64,000 nt of DNA from Paenibacillus sp. SY21-1. GTDB lineage: Bacteria; Bacillota; Bacilli; Paenibacillales; Paenibacillaceae. Positions within the stretch are counted from its first letter, which is position 1; every line of letters starts with the position of its first letter. Location: assembly GCF_005222705.1 (NCBI RefSeq), contig NZ_STGF01000031.1:1-64000 (forward strand). The letters are read 5' to 3'. Shown here one piece after another: positions 31,009 to 40,501 of this stretch. The notes under the pieces are model-generated. The model was not told the DNA's origin and made no database searches. It was given only the letters and a program-made list of their open reading frames with translations. The translations under genes and the position numbers were made by a program.

Positions 31009-31719
31009 ATGGGAGCGAAATGGGGAGTCGTCATAGTGGCGGCAGGACGCGGAACGCGTATGGGAACGAAGGAAAGCAAGCAGTATTTGCAACTTGCGGA
31101 CAAGCCGATTCTTGTTCATACGCTGGAGCTGTTTCAGTCGTTGGACGAGGTAGAGCAAATGGTGCTCGTTGTCGGCGAAGCCGACGTGGAACGTTGTCGC
31201 GCATGGGGCGAGCAGTACAGCATAACGAAGCTGATTGCCGTTGCGGAAGGCGGACGGGAACGGCAGGATTCGGTACTGTGCGGGCTCAAGCGGCTGTCGA
31301 CGGATTGGGTGATGGTGCATGACGGCGTTCGTCCGCTGGTTACAGCCGCTGAGGTGCGCGTCTGCTGCGCGGCCGCTGTCCGCAGCGGCGCCGCTGTGCT
31401 GGCCGTGCCGGTGAAGGATACCATCAAGCAAGTCAGCGAGGCAGGCGTCATCACCGCCACGCCTGACCGCCGAAGCTTGTGGGCGATACAAACGCCGCAG
31501 GCTTTTCGGCGCGTCCTGCTGCTGGAGGCGCATGAGCAAGCTGCAGCAGAGGGCTTCGTCGGCACAGACGATGCGATGGTCGTCGAGCGGCTGGGCGCCC
31601 CGGTCGTCGTGGCCGAAGGCGGATACACGAACATTAAAATTACGACGCCCGAGGATTTGCCGTATGCGGAGTTTTTGCTTGCGCAGCGTCGGGCAGCTTT
31701 AAGAGAAGGGGAGAGGTGA
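31009..31719 (+). CDS. ispD: 2-C-methyl-D-erythritol 4-phosphate cytidylyltransferase
   Basis: A 236-residue IspD, which transfers CMP to methylerythritol phosphate in the MEP isoprenoid pathway. The nucleotide-binding AAGRGTRMG and KQYLQLADKPI, and DGVRPLV and PVKDTIK further on, are the family motifs. It is followed six bases later by ispF, two steps on in the same pathway; ispE is elsewhere. Confidence 0.96.
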   Translation: MGAKWGVVIVAAGRGTRMGTKESKQYLQLADKPILVHTLELFQSLDEVEQMVLVVGEADVERCRAWGEQYSITKLIAVAEGGRERQDSVLCGLKRLSTDWVMVHDGVRPLVTAAEVRVCCAAAVRSGAAVLAVPVKDTIKQVSEAGVITATPDRRSLWAIQTPQAFRRVLLLEAHEQAAAEGFVGTDDAMVVERLGAPVVVAEGGYTNIKITTPEDLPYAEFLLAQRRAALREGER

Positions 31720-31725
31720 ACGTAA

Positions 31726-32208
31726 ATGATTCGCGTAGGACAAGGCTTTGACGTGCATCAGCTGGTGGAAGGACGTCCGTGTATTATCGGCGGGGTAACC
31801 ATTCCTTATGAAAAGGGCTTGCTTGGCCATTCCGATGCGGACGTGCTGCTGCATGCGATTACGGATGCGGTGCTTGGCGCGCTGGCGCTTGGGGATATTG
31901 GCAAGCATTTTCCGGACACGGATGCCGCTTACAAGGACGCCGACAGCGTGAAGCTGCTTGAGGATGTATGGAAGCTGATCCGCGAGCGCGGTTATCGGCT
32001 CGGCAACGTCGATGCGACGATTATTGCGCAGCGGCCCAAGATGCTGCCGTATATTCCGCAAATGGCTGAGGTAATTGCACGGTCGCTGGAGGCGGACGTC
32101 TCGCAGGTCAATGTCAAGGCGACCACGACGGAGCAGCTTGGCTTCACGGGGAGAGGCGAAGGAATTGCCGCGCAAGCGGTTGTTTGTCTAATCAAGGATG
32201 TGCTATGA
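31726..32208 (+). CDS. ispF: 2-C-methyl-D-erythritol 2,4-cyclodiphosphate synthase
   Basis: A 160-residue trimeric enzyme that closes the MEP cyclodiphosphate. Metal ligands are visible: Asp and His in GFDVHQL, His in GLLGHSDADV; the ELGFTGRGEGI-type end is present as EQLGFTGRGEGIAAQAV. Normal length; GAGAGGTGAA upstream of ATG 31726. Confidence 0.97.
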   Translation: MIRVGQGFDVHQLVEGRPCIIGGVTIPYEKGLLGHSDADVLLHAITDAVLGALALGDIGKHFPDTDAAYKDADSVKLLEDVWKLIRERGYRLGNVDATIIAQRPKMLPYIPQMAEVIARSLEADVSQVNVKATTTEQLGFTGRGEGIAAQAVVCLIKDVL

Positions 32209-32241
32209 TCGTTTTCAATTAAGATGGGGAGGCAGCGAGTT

Positions 32242-33705
32242 ATGACTACGGAAGTACGCGTTCGTTACGCTCCGTCGCCGACGGGGCATTTACATATCGG
32301 CAATGCCAGAACGGCATTATTCAATTATTTGTTTGCAAGAAATCTAGGCGGCAAGTTCATTATTCGCATTGAAGACACGGACGTGAAGCGCAACGTGGCC
32401 GGCGGCGAAGAGAGCCAGCTGAAATATTTGAAGTGGCTCGGCATGGATTGGGATGAGAGCATTGATATCGGAGGCGGCTATGGCCCCTATCGACAGACGG
32501 AGCGTCTGGAGCTGTACAGCACCTACTGGCAGGAGCTGCTTGATCGCGGGCTCGCTTACCGCTGCTACTGTACGGAGGAGGAGCTGGAGCGCGAGCGCGA
32601 GGAGCAGACGGCGCGCGGCGAAACGCCGCGATATTCCGGCTTGCATCGCAATCTGACCGAGGAGCAGCGTCAGGCTTATGAGGCCGAAGGGCGCATCCCG
32701 AGCATCCGGTTCCGCGTGCCTGAGGGCCGCACTTATACGTTTGACGATATTGTCAAAGGCTCCATCAGCTTCGACACGACGGAAATGGGCGATTTCGTCA
32801 TTGTAAAGAAGGACGGGATTCCGACCTATAACTTTGCGGTGGCGCTTGACGATCATTTAATGAAGATCAGCCACGTCCTGCGGGGAGAGGACCATATTTC
32901 CAATACGCCCCGCCAGCTTATGATCTACGAAGCCTTTGACTGGGAGCCGCCGCAGTTCGGCCATATGACGCTGATCGTGAACGAGCAGCGCAAAAAGCTG
33001 AGCAAGCGCGACGAGTCGATCATTCAGTTTATTTCGCAGTATGACGATTTGGGCTACTTGCCTGAAGCGATGTTTAATTTTATCGCGCTGCTAGGCTGGT
33101 CGCCTGAGGGTGAGCAGGAGGTGTTCAACCGCGAAGAGCTGGTGCAGGCCTTCAACGCTGCGCGCCTGAGCAAAAGCCCTGCCGTATTCGATACGCAGAA
33201 GCTTAGCTGGATGAATAACGAATATTTGAAAAAAGCGGAGCTTCCGCGCCTGGTGGATCTGTGTATCCCTTACTTGCAAAAGGAGGGCCGCATATCCCCC
33301 GAGCTTGATGCTGAGGGGCGTGCGTGGGTGACTGATCTTGTGGCGCTTCATCAGGACAAGCTGCGTTACGCTGCGGAAATCGTGCCGATGACAGAGCTGT
33401 TCTTCCGCGATACGGTTGCCGACGAAGAAGAGGCGGCTACCGTGCTGGCTGAGGAGCAGGTGCCGACTGTGCTGCGCGCTTTTCTCGATTTGCTTCAGGC
33501 CGGCGACATTCCGTTTACAACGGACGGAATCAAGGAAATGATCAAATCGGTGCAGAAGTCGACCGGCTTCAAGGGCAAGCAGCTGTTCATGCCGATTCGC
33601 GCAGCGCTGACTGGTCAAACGCACGGACCGGACTTGAATCAATCCATCGCCCTGCTTGGCAAAGACAAGGTTGCGGAGCGCCTGAACGGCAGGCTTCAGG
33701 GCTAG
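32242..33705 (+). CDS. gltX: Glutamyl-tRNA synthetase
   Basis: A 487-residue class I synthetase, in Firmicutes normally non-discriminating (charges tRNA-Glu and tRNA-Gln). It has the HIGH motif (PSPTGHLHIGNAR) at the N-terminus, KLSKR as the KMSKS motif near residue 253, and an anticodon-binding C-terminal half. ATG 32242 lies nine bases after GGGGAGG; the in-frame ATG at 32224 overlaps this site. The Cys T-box and cysE-cysS follow. Confidence 0.97.
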   Translation: MTTEVRVRYAPSPTGHLHIGNARTALFNYLFARNLGGKFIIRIEDTDVKRNVAGGEESQLKYLKWLGMDWDESIDIGGGYGPYRQTERLELYSTYWQELLDRGLAYRCYCTEEELEREREEQTARGETPRYSGLHRNLTEEQRQAYEAEGRIPSIRFRVPEGRTYTFDDIVKGSISFDTTEMGDFVIVKKDGIPTYNFAVALDDHLMKISHVLRGEDHISNTPRQLMIYEAFDWEPPQFGHMTLIVNEQRKKLSKRDESIIQFISQYDDLGYLPEAMFNFIALLGWSPEGEQEVFNREELVQAFNAARLSKSPAVFDTQKLSWMNNEYLKKAELPRLVDLCIPYLQKEGRISPELDAEGRAWVTDLVALHQDKLRYAAEIVPMTELFFRDTVADEEEAATVLAEEQVPTVLRAFLDLLQAGDIPFTTDGIKEMIKSVQKSTGFKGKQLFMPIRAALTGQTHGPDLNQSIALLGKDKVAERLNGRLQG

Positions 33706-33734
33706 GTCGAGCCTGGCGGCTGCATAGAAGACTC

Positions 33735-33763
33735 TTGTCACCTTTTTGATGATTAGGTATACT
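33735..33763 (+). promoter_or_regulatory. Promoter of the cysE-cysS operon
   Basis: TTGTCA (33735-33740), 17 bp, TATACT (33758-33763), just upstream of the T-box leader. Confidence 0.85.
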
Positions 33764-33769
33764 ATGTCT

Positions 33770-34176
33770 ATTAACGATAAGATAAGAAAAGTGAACGGCC
33801 ATGAACGGGAAAAGTACATTTGTGTGCGGATCTGCAGAGAGGACAACCGTCATTCAGATCAGCGCTGGCTTGCGCAAGCATGCCGCGTGATAGGAGTGGG
33901 GCTGCAAGTTGTCCGGTTCGATCGAATGGAAAATGCACCCGGGAGCTTTGCTCCGAGCCGCGCTTGGCAGCAGGGACGATAAGGATGAATGGGGCATGCC
34001 CTATCCTATCCAGTCGGAACAGAAGGCAAGCCGGGGTAGGCAGCAACGAGCGTCCGCGTTAAGGACGATGAGATGAACAGCCAGGCGAGGTCTCGCCTCA
34101 AACGGGCTTGTTCAAGCAGAGTGGGACCGCGCGACCATACGCCTCTGCAGCACAGGATGCTGCAGAGGCTTTTTTA
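33770..34176 (+). promoter_or_regulatory. T-box riboswitch, Cys-specific, before cysE-cysS
   Basis: A leader of about 400 bases that ends in the conserved T-box AGAGTGGGACCGCG (34118-34131) and a terminator: GCCTCTGCAGCA (34141-34152) with TGCTGCAGAGGC (34158-34169) and a T run. A GCAGAGAGGA stretch resembles the AG-rich loop of stem I. TGC at 33934-33936, in AAAATGCACC, is the likely specifier codon, read by uncharged tRNA-Cys. Low charged tRNA-Cys would allow read-through into cysE and cysS. Confidence 0.9.
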
Positions 34177-34251
34177 TATGCATGGCATCAATAAGCGCTT
34201 CGTTTTTGTGGAATATTTTTATACAGAGTGTGTGGAAAAGGAGTCCTGTCT

Positions 34252-34914
34252 ATGTTTCGCCATTTTCGCTCGGACATTCAGGCTGTATTCGAGAATGATC
34301 CGGCTGCCCGCAGCCGTTTCGAGGTAGTGTTCACCTATTCCGGCCTGCATGCGATATGGGCGCACCGAATTGCTCATTATCTGTATCGCAAGAGCTGGTA
34401 CACTTCGGCTCGCATTGTCTCGCAAGTAAGCCGCTTCATGACTGGCATTGAAATTCATCCAGGCGCCCGTATCGGGGACCGGCTGTTCATCGATCACGGG
34501 ATGGGCGTGGTGATTGGGGAAACCTGTGAAATCGGCGACGATGTAGTCATTTATCAAGGTGTAACATTGGGCGGCACGGGCAAGGAAAAAGGGAAACGCC
34601 ATCCGACGATCGGCAATAATGTCGTTATCGGCTCGGGGGCGAAGGTGCTGGGGTCGTTCAGCATTGGCGACTTCTCAAACATCGGTTCCAATGCGGTCGT
34701 CCTGCGCGAGGTGCCTATGAATTGTACGGTCGTCGGAAATCCGGGCCGTGTCGTTAAACGCGACGGCCAGCGTGTCGGGGATCGGCTTGATCATACGCAG
34801 CTGCCCGATCCGGTAATCGAAATGTTCCGTACGATGCAGAAGGAAATCGATGAATTAAAAGCCGAGCTGCGTGAAGCTCGCGAGCCTATGGTTGGAGGGG
34901 AACGACGAAAATGA
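34252..34914 (+). CDS. cysE: Serine O-acetyltransferase
   Basis: A 220-residue left-handed beta-helix acetyltransferase that makes O-acetylserine, the carbon acceptor for cysteine. Family motifs: GIEIHPGARIGDRLFIDHGMG (hexapeptide repeats and the catalytic His) and GGTGKEKGKRHP. ATG 34252 follows AAAAGGAG by eight bases; an in-frame start 24 bases upstream would include that site. It overlaps cysS by ATGA, and both are behind the Cys T-box. Confidence 0.96.
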   Translation: MFRHFRSDIQAVFENDPAARSRFEVVFTYSGLHAIWAHRIAHYLYRKSWYTSARIVSQVSRFMTGIEIHPGARIGDRLFIDHGMGVVIGETCEIGDDVVIYQGVTLGGTGKEKGKRHPTIGNNVVIGSGAKVLGSFSIGDFSNIGSNAVVLREVPMNCTVVGNPGRVVKRDGQRVGDRLDHTQLPDPVIEMFRTMQKEIDELKAELREAREPMVGGERRK

Positions 34915-36347
34915 CAGTCATGATATACAATACGCTATCCCGAGAGAAGGAAGCGTTCAAGCCGCTAGAGCCGGGAAAGGTTAACATGTACGTGTGCGGT
35001 CCGACGGTGTACGATTATATTCATATCGGGAATGCGCGTCCCGTCATCTTTTTTGATGTTGTGCGGCGTTATTTGGAGGATGCCGGACATGAGGTGAAGT
35101 ACGTCGTCAACTTTACCGATGTCGACGACAAGCTTATTCGCAAAGCCGAGCAACTTGAGCTGACTGTGCAGGAGGTTGCGGAAACGTACATCAAGGCGTT
35201 TTATGACGATCTGGATTCGCTTGGCGTGCGCAAGGCTACGATTAATCCGCGTGTAACGGAGCATATTCCGCAGATTATTGCTTTTATACAAGGCTTGATT
35301 GATACGGGTTATGCTTATGAAAGCGAAGGGGATGTCTACTTCCGCACTTCAAAGTTTGCCGATTACGGCAAGCTGTCCCATCAAAATCTTGACGAATTGC
35401 AATTCGGGATTCGGATCGAGGTGGGCGAGCGCAAAGAGAATCAGCAGGATTTTGTGCTGTGGAAGGGCGCGAAGCCGGGAGAAATCAAATGGGAAAGTCC
35501 GTTTGGCGACGGGCGCCCAGGCTGGCATATTGAATGCTCCGCGATGGCGCGCGAGTATTTGGGAGATACGCTGGATATCCACGGCGGCGGGCATGACTTG
35601 CAATTCCCGCACCATGAGTGCGAGGTGGCGCAGTCGGAGGCGCTTACGGGCAAGCCGCTTGCGAATTACTGGATGCATAACGGGTATATTCATATCAACA
35701 ACGAGAAAATGTCCAAGTCGCTGGGCAACGGCATTAGCGTGCATGAGCTGGTGAAGCGGGTAAAGCCGAACGCTATCCGGTATTTCATGCTTGCCACGCA
35801 CTACCGCAGCCCGCTGAACTTCAGCGACGATACGGCGGCGCAGGCGGAGAACAGCGTGGAGCGGATCGCGAACTGCGCGGCGAATTTGAAGCATCGTCTG
35901 TCTGCATTGGGTGCGGAAGCGGCAGCAGCGGGCGTGCGCGGAGTGGCGCCATCGGGCGATGCCGCGCTTGACGAGAGACTCGGGGAAATTAGCGGGCAGT
36001 TCAATGCCAAGATGAATGACGATTTTAATACGCCAGATGCGATCACAGCCGTATTCGAGCTGGTGACGGAGGCGAATCAATACATGAACCGGGCGGATGC
36101 GTCCAAGGAGGCGCTTGCCGCTTTTCTGACGCTGCTTGAGCGCATGGACGCCGTGCTCGGTCTGCTGCCGGTTCAGGCAGAGGAAGAAGGACTTCTTGAC
36201 GCTGAAATCGAGGATCTGATCGTTCAGCGCACGGAAGCCCGCAAGTCGAAAAATTGGGCGAGAGCCGACGAGATTCGCGATATTTTGACAGAAAAAAACA
36301 TCGTGCTTGAGGATACTCCCCAGGGCATTCGCTGGCGGCGCAAATGA
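34911..36347 (+). CDS. cysS: Cysteinyl-tRNA synthetase
   Basis: A 478-residue class I synthetase: Cys zinc ligand in YVCGPTVYD, HIGN motif (YIHIGNARP), zinc-site CSAM and HHECE stretches, and KMSKSLGN. It joins cysteine to tRNA-Cys. Overlap with cysE upstream and mrnC downstream (each by ATGA) shows tight translational coupling. Confidence 0.98.
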   Translation: MTVMIYNTLSREKEAFKPLEPGKVNMYVCGPTVYDYIHIGNARPVIFFDVVRRYLEDAGHEVKYVVNFTDVDDKLIRKAEQLELTVQEVAETYIKAFYDDLDSLGVRKATINPRVTEHIPQIIAFIQGLIDTGYAYESEGDVYFRTSKFADYGKLSHQNLDELQFGIRIEVGERKENQQDFVLWKGAKPGEIKWESPFGDGRPGWHIECSAMAREYLGDTLDIHGGGHDLQFPHHECEVAQSEALTGKPLANYWMHNGYIHINNEKMSKSLGNGISVHELVKRVKPNAIRYFMLATHYRSPLNFSDDTAAQAENSVERIANCAANLKHRLSALGAEAAAAGVRGVAPSGDAALDERLGEISGQFNAKMNDDFNTPDAITAVFELVTEANQYMNRADASKEALAAFLTLLERMDAVLGLLPVQAEEEGLLDAEIEDLIVQRTEARKSKNWARADEIRDILTEKNIVLEDTPQGIRWRRK

Positions 36348-36766
36348 GTAAGGACAGAGAAGCGGGAAACCTGTTGTTCCACCCTCCGCTAAAGCCGCCG
36401 AACTTGATGAATCCCGTCGTACTGGCCTACATGGGGGACGCGGTGTTCGAGCTTCTGATCCGGCAGTATTTGATCTCGCTGCCTAATCAGAAATCCCATC
36501 ATCTGCATCGGGAGGCGACGAGACTGGTTTCGGCAAAGGGCCAGCGTTCCATACTAGAGCGCTGGCAGCCCCACCTGACGGAGGAGGAGGAGGAGATTGT
36601 GCGCCGCGGGCGCAACGCGAAGTCGGGCGCTCCCCCAAAAAACGCCGATCATGCGGACTACAGGCTGGCCACCGCCCTTGAGAGCTTGGTCGGCTATCTG
36701 TATTATGAAGGGCGCACAGAGCGGCTCAATGAGCTGCTTGCTCTCGCACTGGACGAAAATGAGTAA
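36344..36766 (+). CDS. mrnC: Mini-ribonuclease III
   Basis: A 140-residue RNase III catalytic domain without a double-stranded-RNA-binding domain, as is normal for MrnC, which matures 23S rRNA ends. The signature is NPVVLAYMGDAVFELLIRQY, with the acidic metal ligand in GDAVFE; LATALESLVGYLY holds the second. The ATG overlaps the cysS stop. Confidence 0.95.
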   Translation: MSKDREAGNLLFHPPLKPPNLMNPVVLAYMGDAVFELLIRQYLISLPNQKSHHLHREATRLVSAKGQRSILERWQPHLTEEEEEIVRRGRNAKSGAPPKNADHADYRLATALESLVGYLYYEGRTERLNELLALALDENE

Positions 36767-36836
36767 CCGTGAAAGCCACGCAGGACCAATGAAGGATAAA
36801 AGGCGCAGGCGCCAGATAGCCTAAGGAGGGCAACCG

Positions 36837-37592
36837 ATGACAGAGGAAATGAATCAGGAAGAGATGATAGCCGGCAAGCATCCTGTGCTGGAGGCGCTGA
36901 AATCAGGGCGTCAATTAAATAAAATATGGATTGCGGACGGTGCTCAGAAAAGCTTGACGCAGCCGATTACGGCGGAAGCGAAAAAAATGGGGATCGTCGT
37001 CCAGTTTGTCGACAAACGCAAGCTGGATTCGCTGGTTCCCGGCGTGGCGCACCAAGGCGTCGTCGCTCAGGCTGCTGCGTATGCTTACGTTGAGGTTGAG
37101 GAGCTGCTGGAGCGGGCGCAGTCGCGCGGAGAAATGCCGTTTCTGCTTTTGCTTGACGAGATCGAAGATCCGCACAATCTGGGCTCGATTCTTCGTACCG
37201 CCGAATGCACCGGAGTTCACGGCGTCATTATACCGAAACGCCGCGCGGCAGGCTTAACCGCTACGGTGCTGAAAACATCGGCCGGGGCCGCCGAGCATGT
37301 GCCGGTAGCCCGCGTGACCAATCTGGCGCAGACGATCGACAAGCTTAAAGAAGCGGGCGTCTGGGTTGCCGGCACGGACCTGGCTGCTGCCCAGAGCGTG
37401 TACCAAACGAAGTTTGATATGCCGCTGGCAATCGTTATCGGGAATGAAAGCAAGGGCATGGGCAGGCTGATAAAGGAGAAATGCGATTTTCTCGTCAAGC
37501 TTCCGATGCGCGGACAGCTAAATTCGCTTAACGCCTCCGTGGCGGCCGGCGTGCTGATGTACGAGGTTGTACGTCAACGCTTGGATGTGTAG
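36837..37592 (+). CDS. rlmB: 23S rRNA (guanosine-2'-O) methyltransferase RlmB
   Basis: A 251-residue SPOUT-class methyltransferase with an N-terminal L30e-like RNA-binding part (GKHPVLEAL) and the three SPOUT motifs: LDEIEDPHNLGSILRTAE, IVIGNESKGMGR and LPMRGQLNSLNASVAAGVL. It methylates a guanosine in 23S rRNA. TAAGGAGGG precedes ATG 36837. Confidence 0.95.
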   Translation: MTEEMNQEEMIAGKHPVLEALKSGRQLNKIWIADGAQKSLTQPITAEAKKMGIVVQFVDKRKLDSLVPGVAHQGVVAQAAAYAYVEVEELLERAQSRGEMPFLLLLDEIEDPHNLGSILRTAECTGVHGVIIPKRRAAGLTATVLKTSAGAAEHVPVARVTNLAQTIDKLKEAGVWVAGTDLAAAQSVYQTKFDMPLAIVIGNESKGMGRLIKEKCDFLVKLPMRGQLNSLNASVAAGVLMYEVVRQRLDV

Positions 37593-37595
37593 GAA

Positions 37596-38120
37596 ATGAA
37601 CCGGCGCGACGATATTGTGCTGGTGGACGGCTATAACATGATTGGCGCATGGCCGATGCTGGAGAAGCTGAAGGAGCATGATCTGGAGGACGCCCGCGAC
37701 AGGCTGCTGGACATGCTTGCCGATTATCAGGGCTTTACAGGCATGCAGGTTTTTGTTATTTTCGATGCTCATCAAGTTCCCGGTCTCGGTGCGACGTTCA
37801 AGCAGCACAAGCTGACGGTCGTCTATACGAAAGAAAAGGAGACGGCCGACGAATGCATTGAACGGCTATGTTCGGAGCTGTTTGCCAGAAGGCGCAGCAT
37901 CTATGTGGCCACCTCGGATCTTGTCGAGCAGCATGTTGCCTTCGGCAAGGGAGCGCTGCGCTTGTCGGCGCGGGAGCTGCTGATTGACATTACGCAAAAC
38001 CGCAAGGACATCGATCAGGCTCTGCGCAAGGACAAGCCGATATCCCGCAATTCGGTAGACAATCGGATCAGTCTCGACGTTCGCAGCCAGCTTGAAAAGC
38101 TGAGACGCGGAGAAAAGTGA
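37596..38120 (+). CDS. yacP: NYN-domain ribosome-dependent endonuclease YacP/Rae1
   Basis: A 174-residue PIN-like NYN-domain protein. Motifs are LVDGYNMIGAWP, FDAHQVPG and ADECIERL, which carry the acidic metal-site residues; the C-terminus is basic. In B. subtilis the orthologue (Rae1) cuts mRNA at the ribosome A site. It starts three bases after the rlmB stop. Confidence 0.92.
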   Translation: MNRRDDIVLVDGYNMIGAWPMLEKLKEHDLEDARDRLLDMLADYQGFTGMQVFVIFDAHQVPGLGATFKQHKLTVVYTKEKETADECIERLCSELFARRRSIYVATSDLVEQHVAFGKGALRLSARELLIDITQNRKDIDQALRKDKPISRNSVDNRISLDVRSQLEKLRRGEK

Positions 38121-38203
38121 GAAGTAAATGTCGAAAGCTGTCAAAGCCCGCCGTTACGCGAATTTTATCGAGTTCAGCCCAATATTTCCATCGCGTGAAT
38201 TGG

Positions 38204-38233
38204 TTGACTGTGTCATGTTGCATCATGTATACT
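38204..38233 (+). promoter_or_regulatory. Promoter of sigH
   Basis: TTGACT (38204-38209), 18 bp, TATACT (38228-38233); a vegetative-type promoter 157 bp before the sigH start. Confidence 0.75.
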
Positions 38234-38389
38234 GACTCTATGTTTTTCAGAAATTTGGCAATCTATCGTGTTACCAATTCGTTGAAGCATCCACAACTCC
38301 GCGCATCCGGCAACGGTATCGGTCAGCTGATCCCAGTCTGTTGCGCATGAATCTAGCGGTGTACGCCTTGCAGGCCGGAGGGATTGTTC

Positions 38390-39040
38390 GTGAGTATCGA
38401 CCTCAAAGAATGGAGTACGCTTGAGTATGACAGCAGTACGGACGAGGACATCGTTGAAGCGGTCCGCAACGGCGACAGCATAGCGCTGGAATATCTGATC
38501 AATAAGTATAAGAATTTCGTGAGAGCCAAGGCCAGGTCGTATTTTCTTATCGGTGCCGATCGTGAAGATATCGTTCAGGAGGGCATGATTGGTCTTTACA
38601 AGGCGATTCGTGATTTCAAGGGAGACAAGCTTGCGAGCTTCAAGGCCTTTGCCGAATTGTGCATAACCAGGCAGATTATTACCGCGATTAAGACCGCCAC
38701 GCGTCAAAAGCATATCCCGCTTAATTCCTATGTTTCGCTTGATAAGCCGATCTACGATGAAGATTCCGATCGTACGCTGCTGGACGTCATATGCGGCACG
38801 CGGGTATCGGACCCTGAAGAGCTGATTATCAATCAGGAGGAATTTGTCGGATTGGAAGACAAGATGTCCGAGATTCTAAGCGATCTTGAACGCAAGGTGC
38901 TGATGCTGTATCTCGATGGACGCTCCTATCAGGAAATTGCGGTAGACCTCGACAGACATGTGAAATCGATTGACAACGCCTTGCAGCGCGTAAAGCGCAA
39001 GCTTGAGCGATATCTGGAAATCAGGGATTTAAGCGGCTAG
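38390..39040 (+). CDS. sigH: RNA polymerase sigma factor SigH
   Basis: A 216-residue group sigma factor for stationary phase and early sporulation. Region 2 reads LINKYKNFVRAKARSYFLIG then REDIVQEGMIGLYKAIRDF, and region 4 is DLERKVLMLYLDGRSYQEIA. The ninth-position GTG at 38390 lies seven bases after GGAGGG and gives MSIDLKEW; TTG 38384, six bases earlier, is too close to that site. It stands between yacP and rpmG, its normal place. Confidence 0.96.
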   Translation: MSIDLKEWSTLEYDSSTDEDIVEAVRNGDSIALEYLINKYKNFVRAKARSYFLIGADREDIVQEGMIGLYKAIRDFKGDKLASFKAFAELCITRQIITAIKTATRQKHIPLNSYVSLDKPIYDEDSDRTLLDVICGTRVSDPEELIINQEEFVGLEDKMSEILSDLERKVLMLYLDGRSYQEIAVDLDRHVKSIDNALQRVKRKLERYLEIRDLSG

Positions 39041-39067
39041 TCCGGCAAGCGGCATGGTTGACCATAA

Positions 39068-39118
39068 GGACTGTGTTCCATCGTTTGTATGCAGGATGGG
39101 AAATACAGTCCCTTTGTG
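39068..39118 (+). terminator. Probable terminator after sigH
   Basis: GGACTGT (39068-39074) pairs with ACAGTCC (39105-39111), followed by a modest T-rich tail. Confidence 0.45.
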
Positions 39119-39213
39119 TTTTAAAAACCGATTAGCAGTCGATACTGTGTGCTAGCGGGACCGATGTCCATTGAACTGCCATATATTCGCAAGACTTCCC
39201 GATATCTTTTGCA

Positions 39214-39272
39214 TTGACATGAAAATTGCACTATGATAAAGTGTTTAGGTAGGCCTGAAAACAGGTTTTTTT
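39214..39272 (+). promoter_or_regulatory. Promoter-like region with a start-proximal hairpin before rpmG
   Basis: TTGACA (39214-39219) is followed by TATGATAAAGT with no ideal 17-bp spacing. Just downstream, CCTG-AAAA-CAGG and seven T (about 39254-39272) form a small terminator-like hairpin. The rest of the 407-base gap between sigH and rpmG shows nothing I can name. Confidence 0.45.
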
Positions 39273-39447
39273 GAATTTAAGCATTTATAGGCTTTACGCC
39301 TGTAATCAGCTTCAATTTCTACGTGAGACGATCGGATATCTCTGCAGGATGATATCGGCCGTTTGCACCTAGCATATTTGGAATCAATGAACTTTCATAT
39401 AGAGTTTCCTGATTCGTATTTTTTAGCAGTTCGGGAGGTGTAATTCA

Positions 39448-39597
39448 ATGCGGGTAATTATCACGTTGGCATGCACAAACTGCAAACAGAGGAACTATGC
39501 GAGCACCAAGAACAAGCGCAATCACCCCGACCGCATCGAGTTGAAGAAGTTTTGCAAGTTCTGTAACGAGCAGACTCCTCATCGCGAGACGAGATAG
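39448..39597 (+). CDS. rpmG: 50S ribosomal protein L33
   Basis: A 49-residue L33 with both Cys pairs (CTNC and CKFC), hence the zinc-binding form. It starts at ATG 39448 after GGGAGGTG and reads MRVIITLACTNCKQRNYAST. It is followed 18 bases later by secE, as in Bacillus. Confidence 0.96.
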   Translation: MRVIITLACTNCKQRNYASTKNKRNHPDRIELKKFCKFCNEQTPHRETR

Positions 39598-39615
39598 TCA
39601 ACTGGAGGTGTGACC

Positions 39616-39825
39616 GTGGCATTTTTGGGAAAACTGAAGCAAAGCTTTAGTACGACGTTTAGTTTTTTTGCCGACAGCTGGGCAGAACTCAAGAAGGTTC
39701 GCTGGCCAAACCGTAAAGAGATGACAAGCTATTCGATCGTCGTTTTGCTCACGATCACGTTTGTGACGATTTACTTTTGGCTTCTTGACATCGGAATCTC
39801 GTCTCTGGTTGAACTCATTGTTTAA
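39616..39825 (+). CDS. secE: Preprotein translocase subunit SecE
   Basis: A 69-residue single-span SecE: amphipathic helix with the conserved ELKKVRWPNRKEM, then one membrane helix (IVVLLTITFVTIYFWLLDIG). It clamps the SecY channel. GTG 39616 has GGAGG seven bases upstream; GTG 39610, in the same frame, is too close. Confidence 0.95.
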   Translation: MAFLGKLKQSFSTTFSFFADSWAELKKVRWPNRKEMTSYSIVVLLTITFVTIYFWLLDIGISSLVELIV

Positions 39826-39849
39826 GAAGGGACCAAAGGTGGATTTGTG

Positions 39850-40383
39850 ATGGAAAAAAGATGGTACGTCGTGCATACTTACTCCGGCTATGAGAACAAG
39901 GTGAAGGCCAACCTCGAGCGCCGTGTTGAATCGATGGGCATGGAAGACAAAATCTTCCGCGTGCTCGTTCCTATGGAGGATGAAGTGGTAGAGAAGGACG
40001 GTAAGAAGAAGACCGTTCAACGCAAAGTCTACCCCGGCTATGTTCTTGTGGAAATGGTTCAAACCGACGATTCGTGGTATGTTGTTCGGAATACGCCTGG
40101 CGTAACGGGTTTCGTAGGTTCAACGGGTTCCGGTTCCAAGCCGACTCCTCTATTGCCTGATGAGGTCGAACAGATTCTCAAGCATATGGGCATGGAAGAG
40201 CCTAAGCCGAAGATCGAATTCGAGCTGAAAGAAACCGTTCGCGTCAAAGTAGGTCCATTTGCTGATTTTGTTGGTTCGGTAGAAGAAATTTTACTGGACA
40301 AAGCCAAACTCAAGGTTCATGTGAACATGTTTGGTAGGGAAACGCCGCTTGAGCTGGATTACACTCAGGTGGAGAAGATCTAA
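39850..40383 (+). CDS. nusG: Transcription termination/antitermination factor NusG
   Basis: A 177-residue NusG: NGN domain (RWYVVHTYSGYENKVKANL) that binds RNA polymerase and a KOW domain (VRVKVGPFADFVGSVEEI) that binds partners such as S10. The ATG at 39850 is preferred over a GTG three bases earlier; AAGGTGGA lies upstream. Confidence 0.97.
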   Translation: MEKRWYVVHTYSGYENKVKANLERRVESMGMEDKIFRVLVPMEDEVVEKDGKKKTVQRKVYPGYVLVEMVQTDDSWYVVRNTPGVTGFVGSTGSGSKPTPLLPDEVEQILKHMGMEEPKPKIEFELKETVRVKVGPFADFVGSVEEILLDKAKLKVHVNMFGRETPLELDYTQVEKI

Positions 40384-40501
40384 CGATCGTTCCCGAGCTC
40401 ATCGGCTCGCCGTTGAGAGAAATGAATGCGCCGCAGCACGGCTCCTAATCGGAATGCAGAGCTGAAGGCGTGCGGATTACCTTAGTAAGGAGGTGTCAGG
40501 C

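Noticed and set aside
33746..34327. Small open frames between gltX and cysE
   Set aside because: They overlap the T-box leader and terminator, which explain the region.
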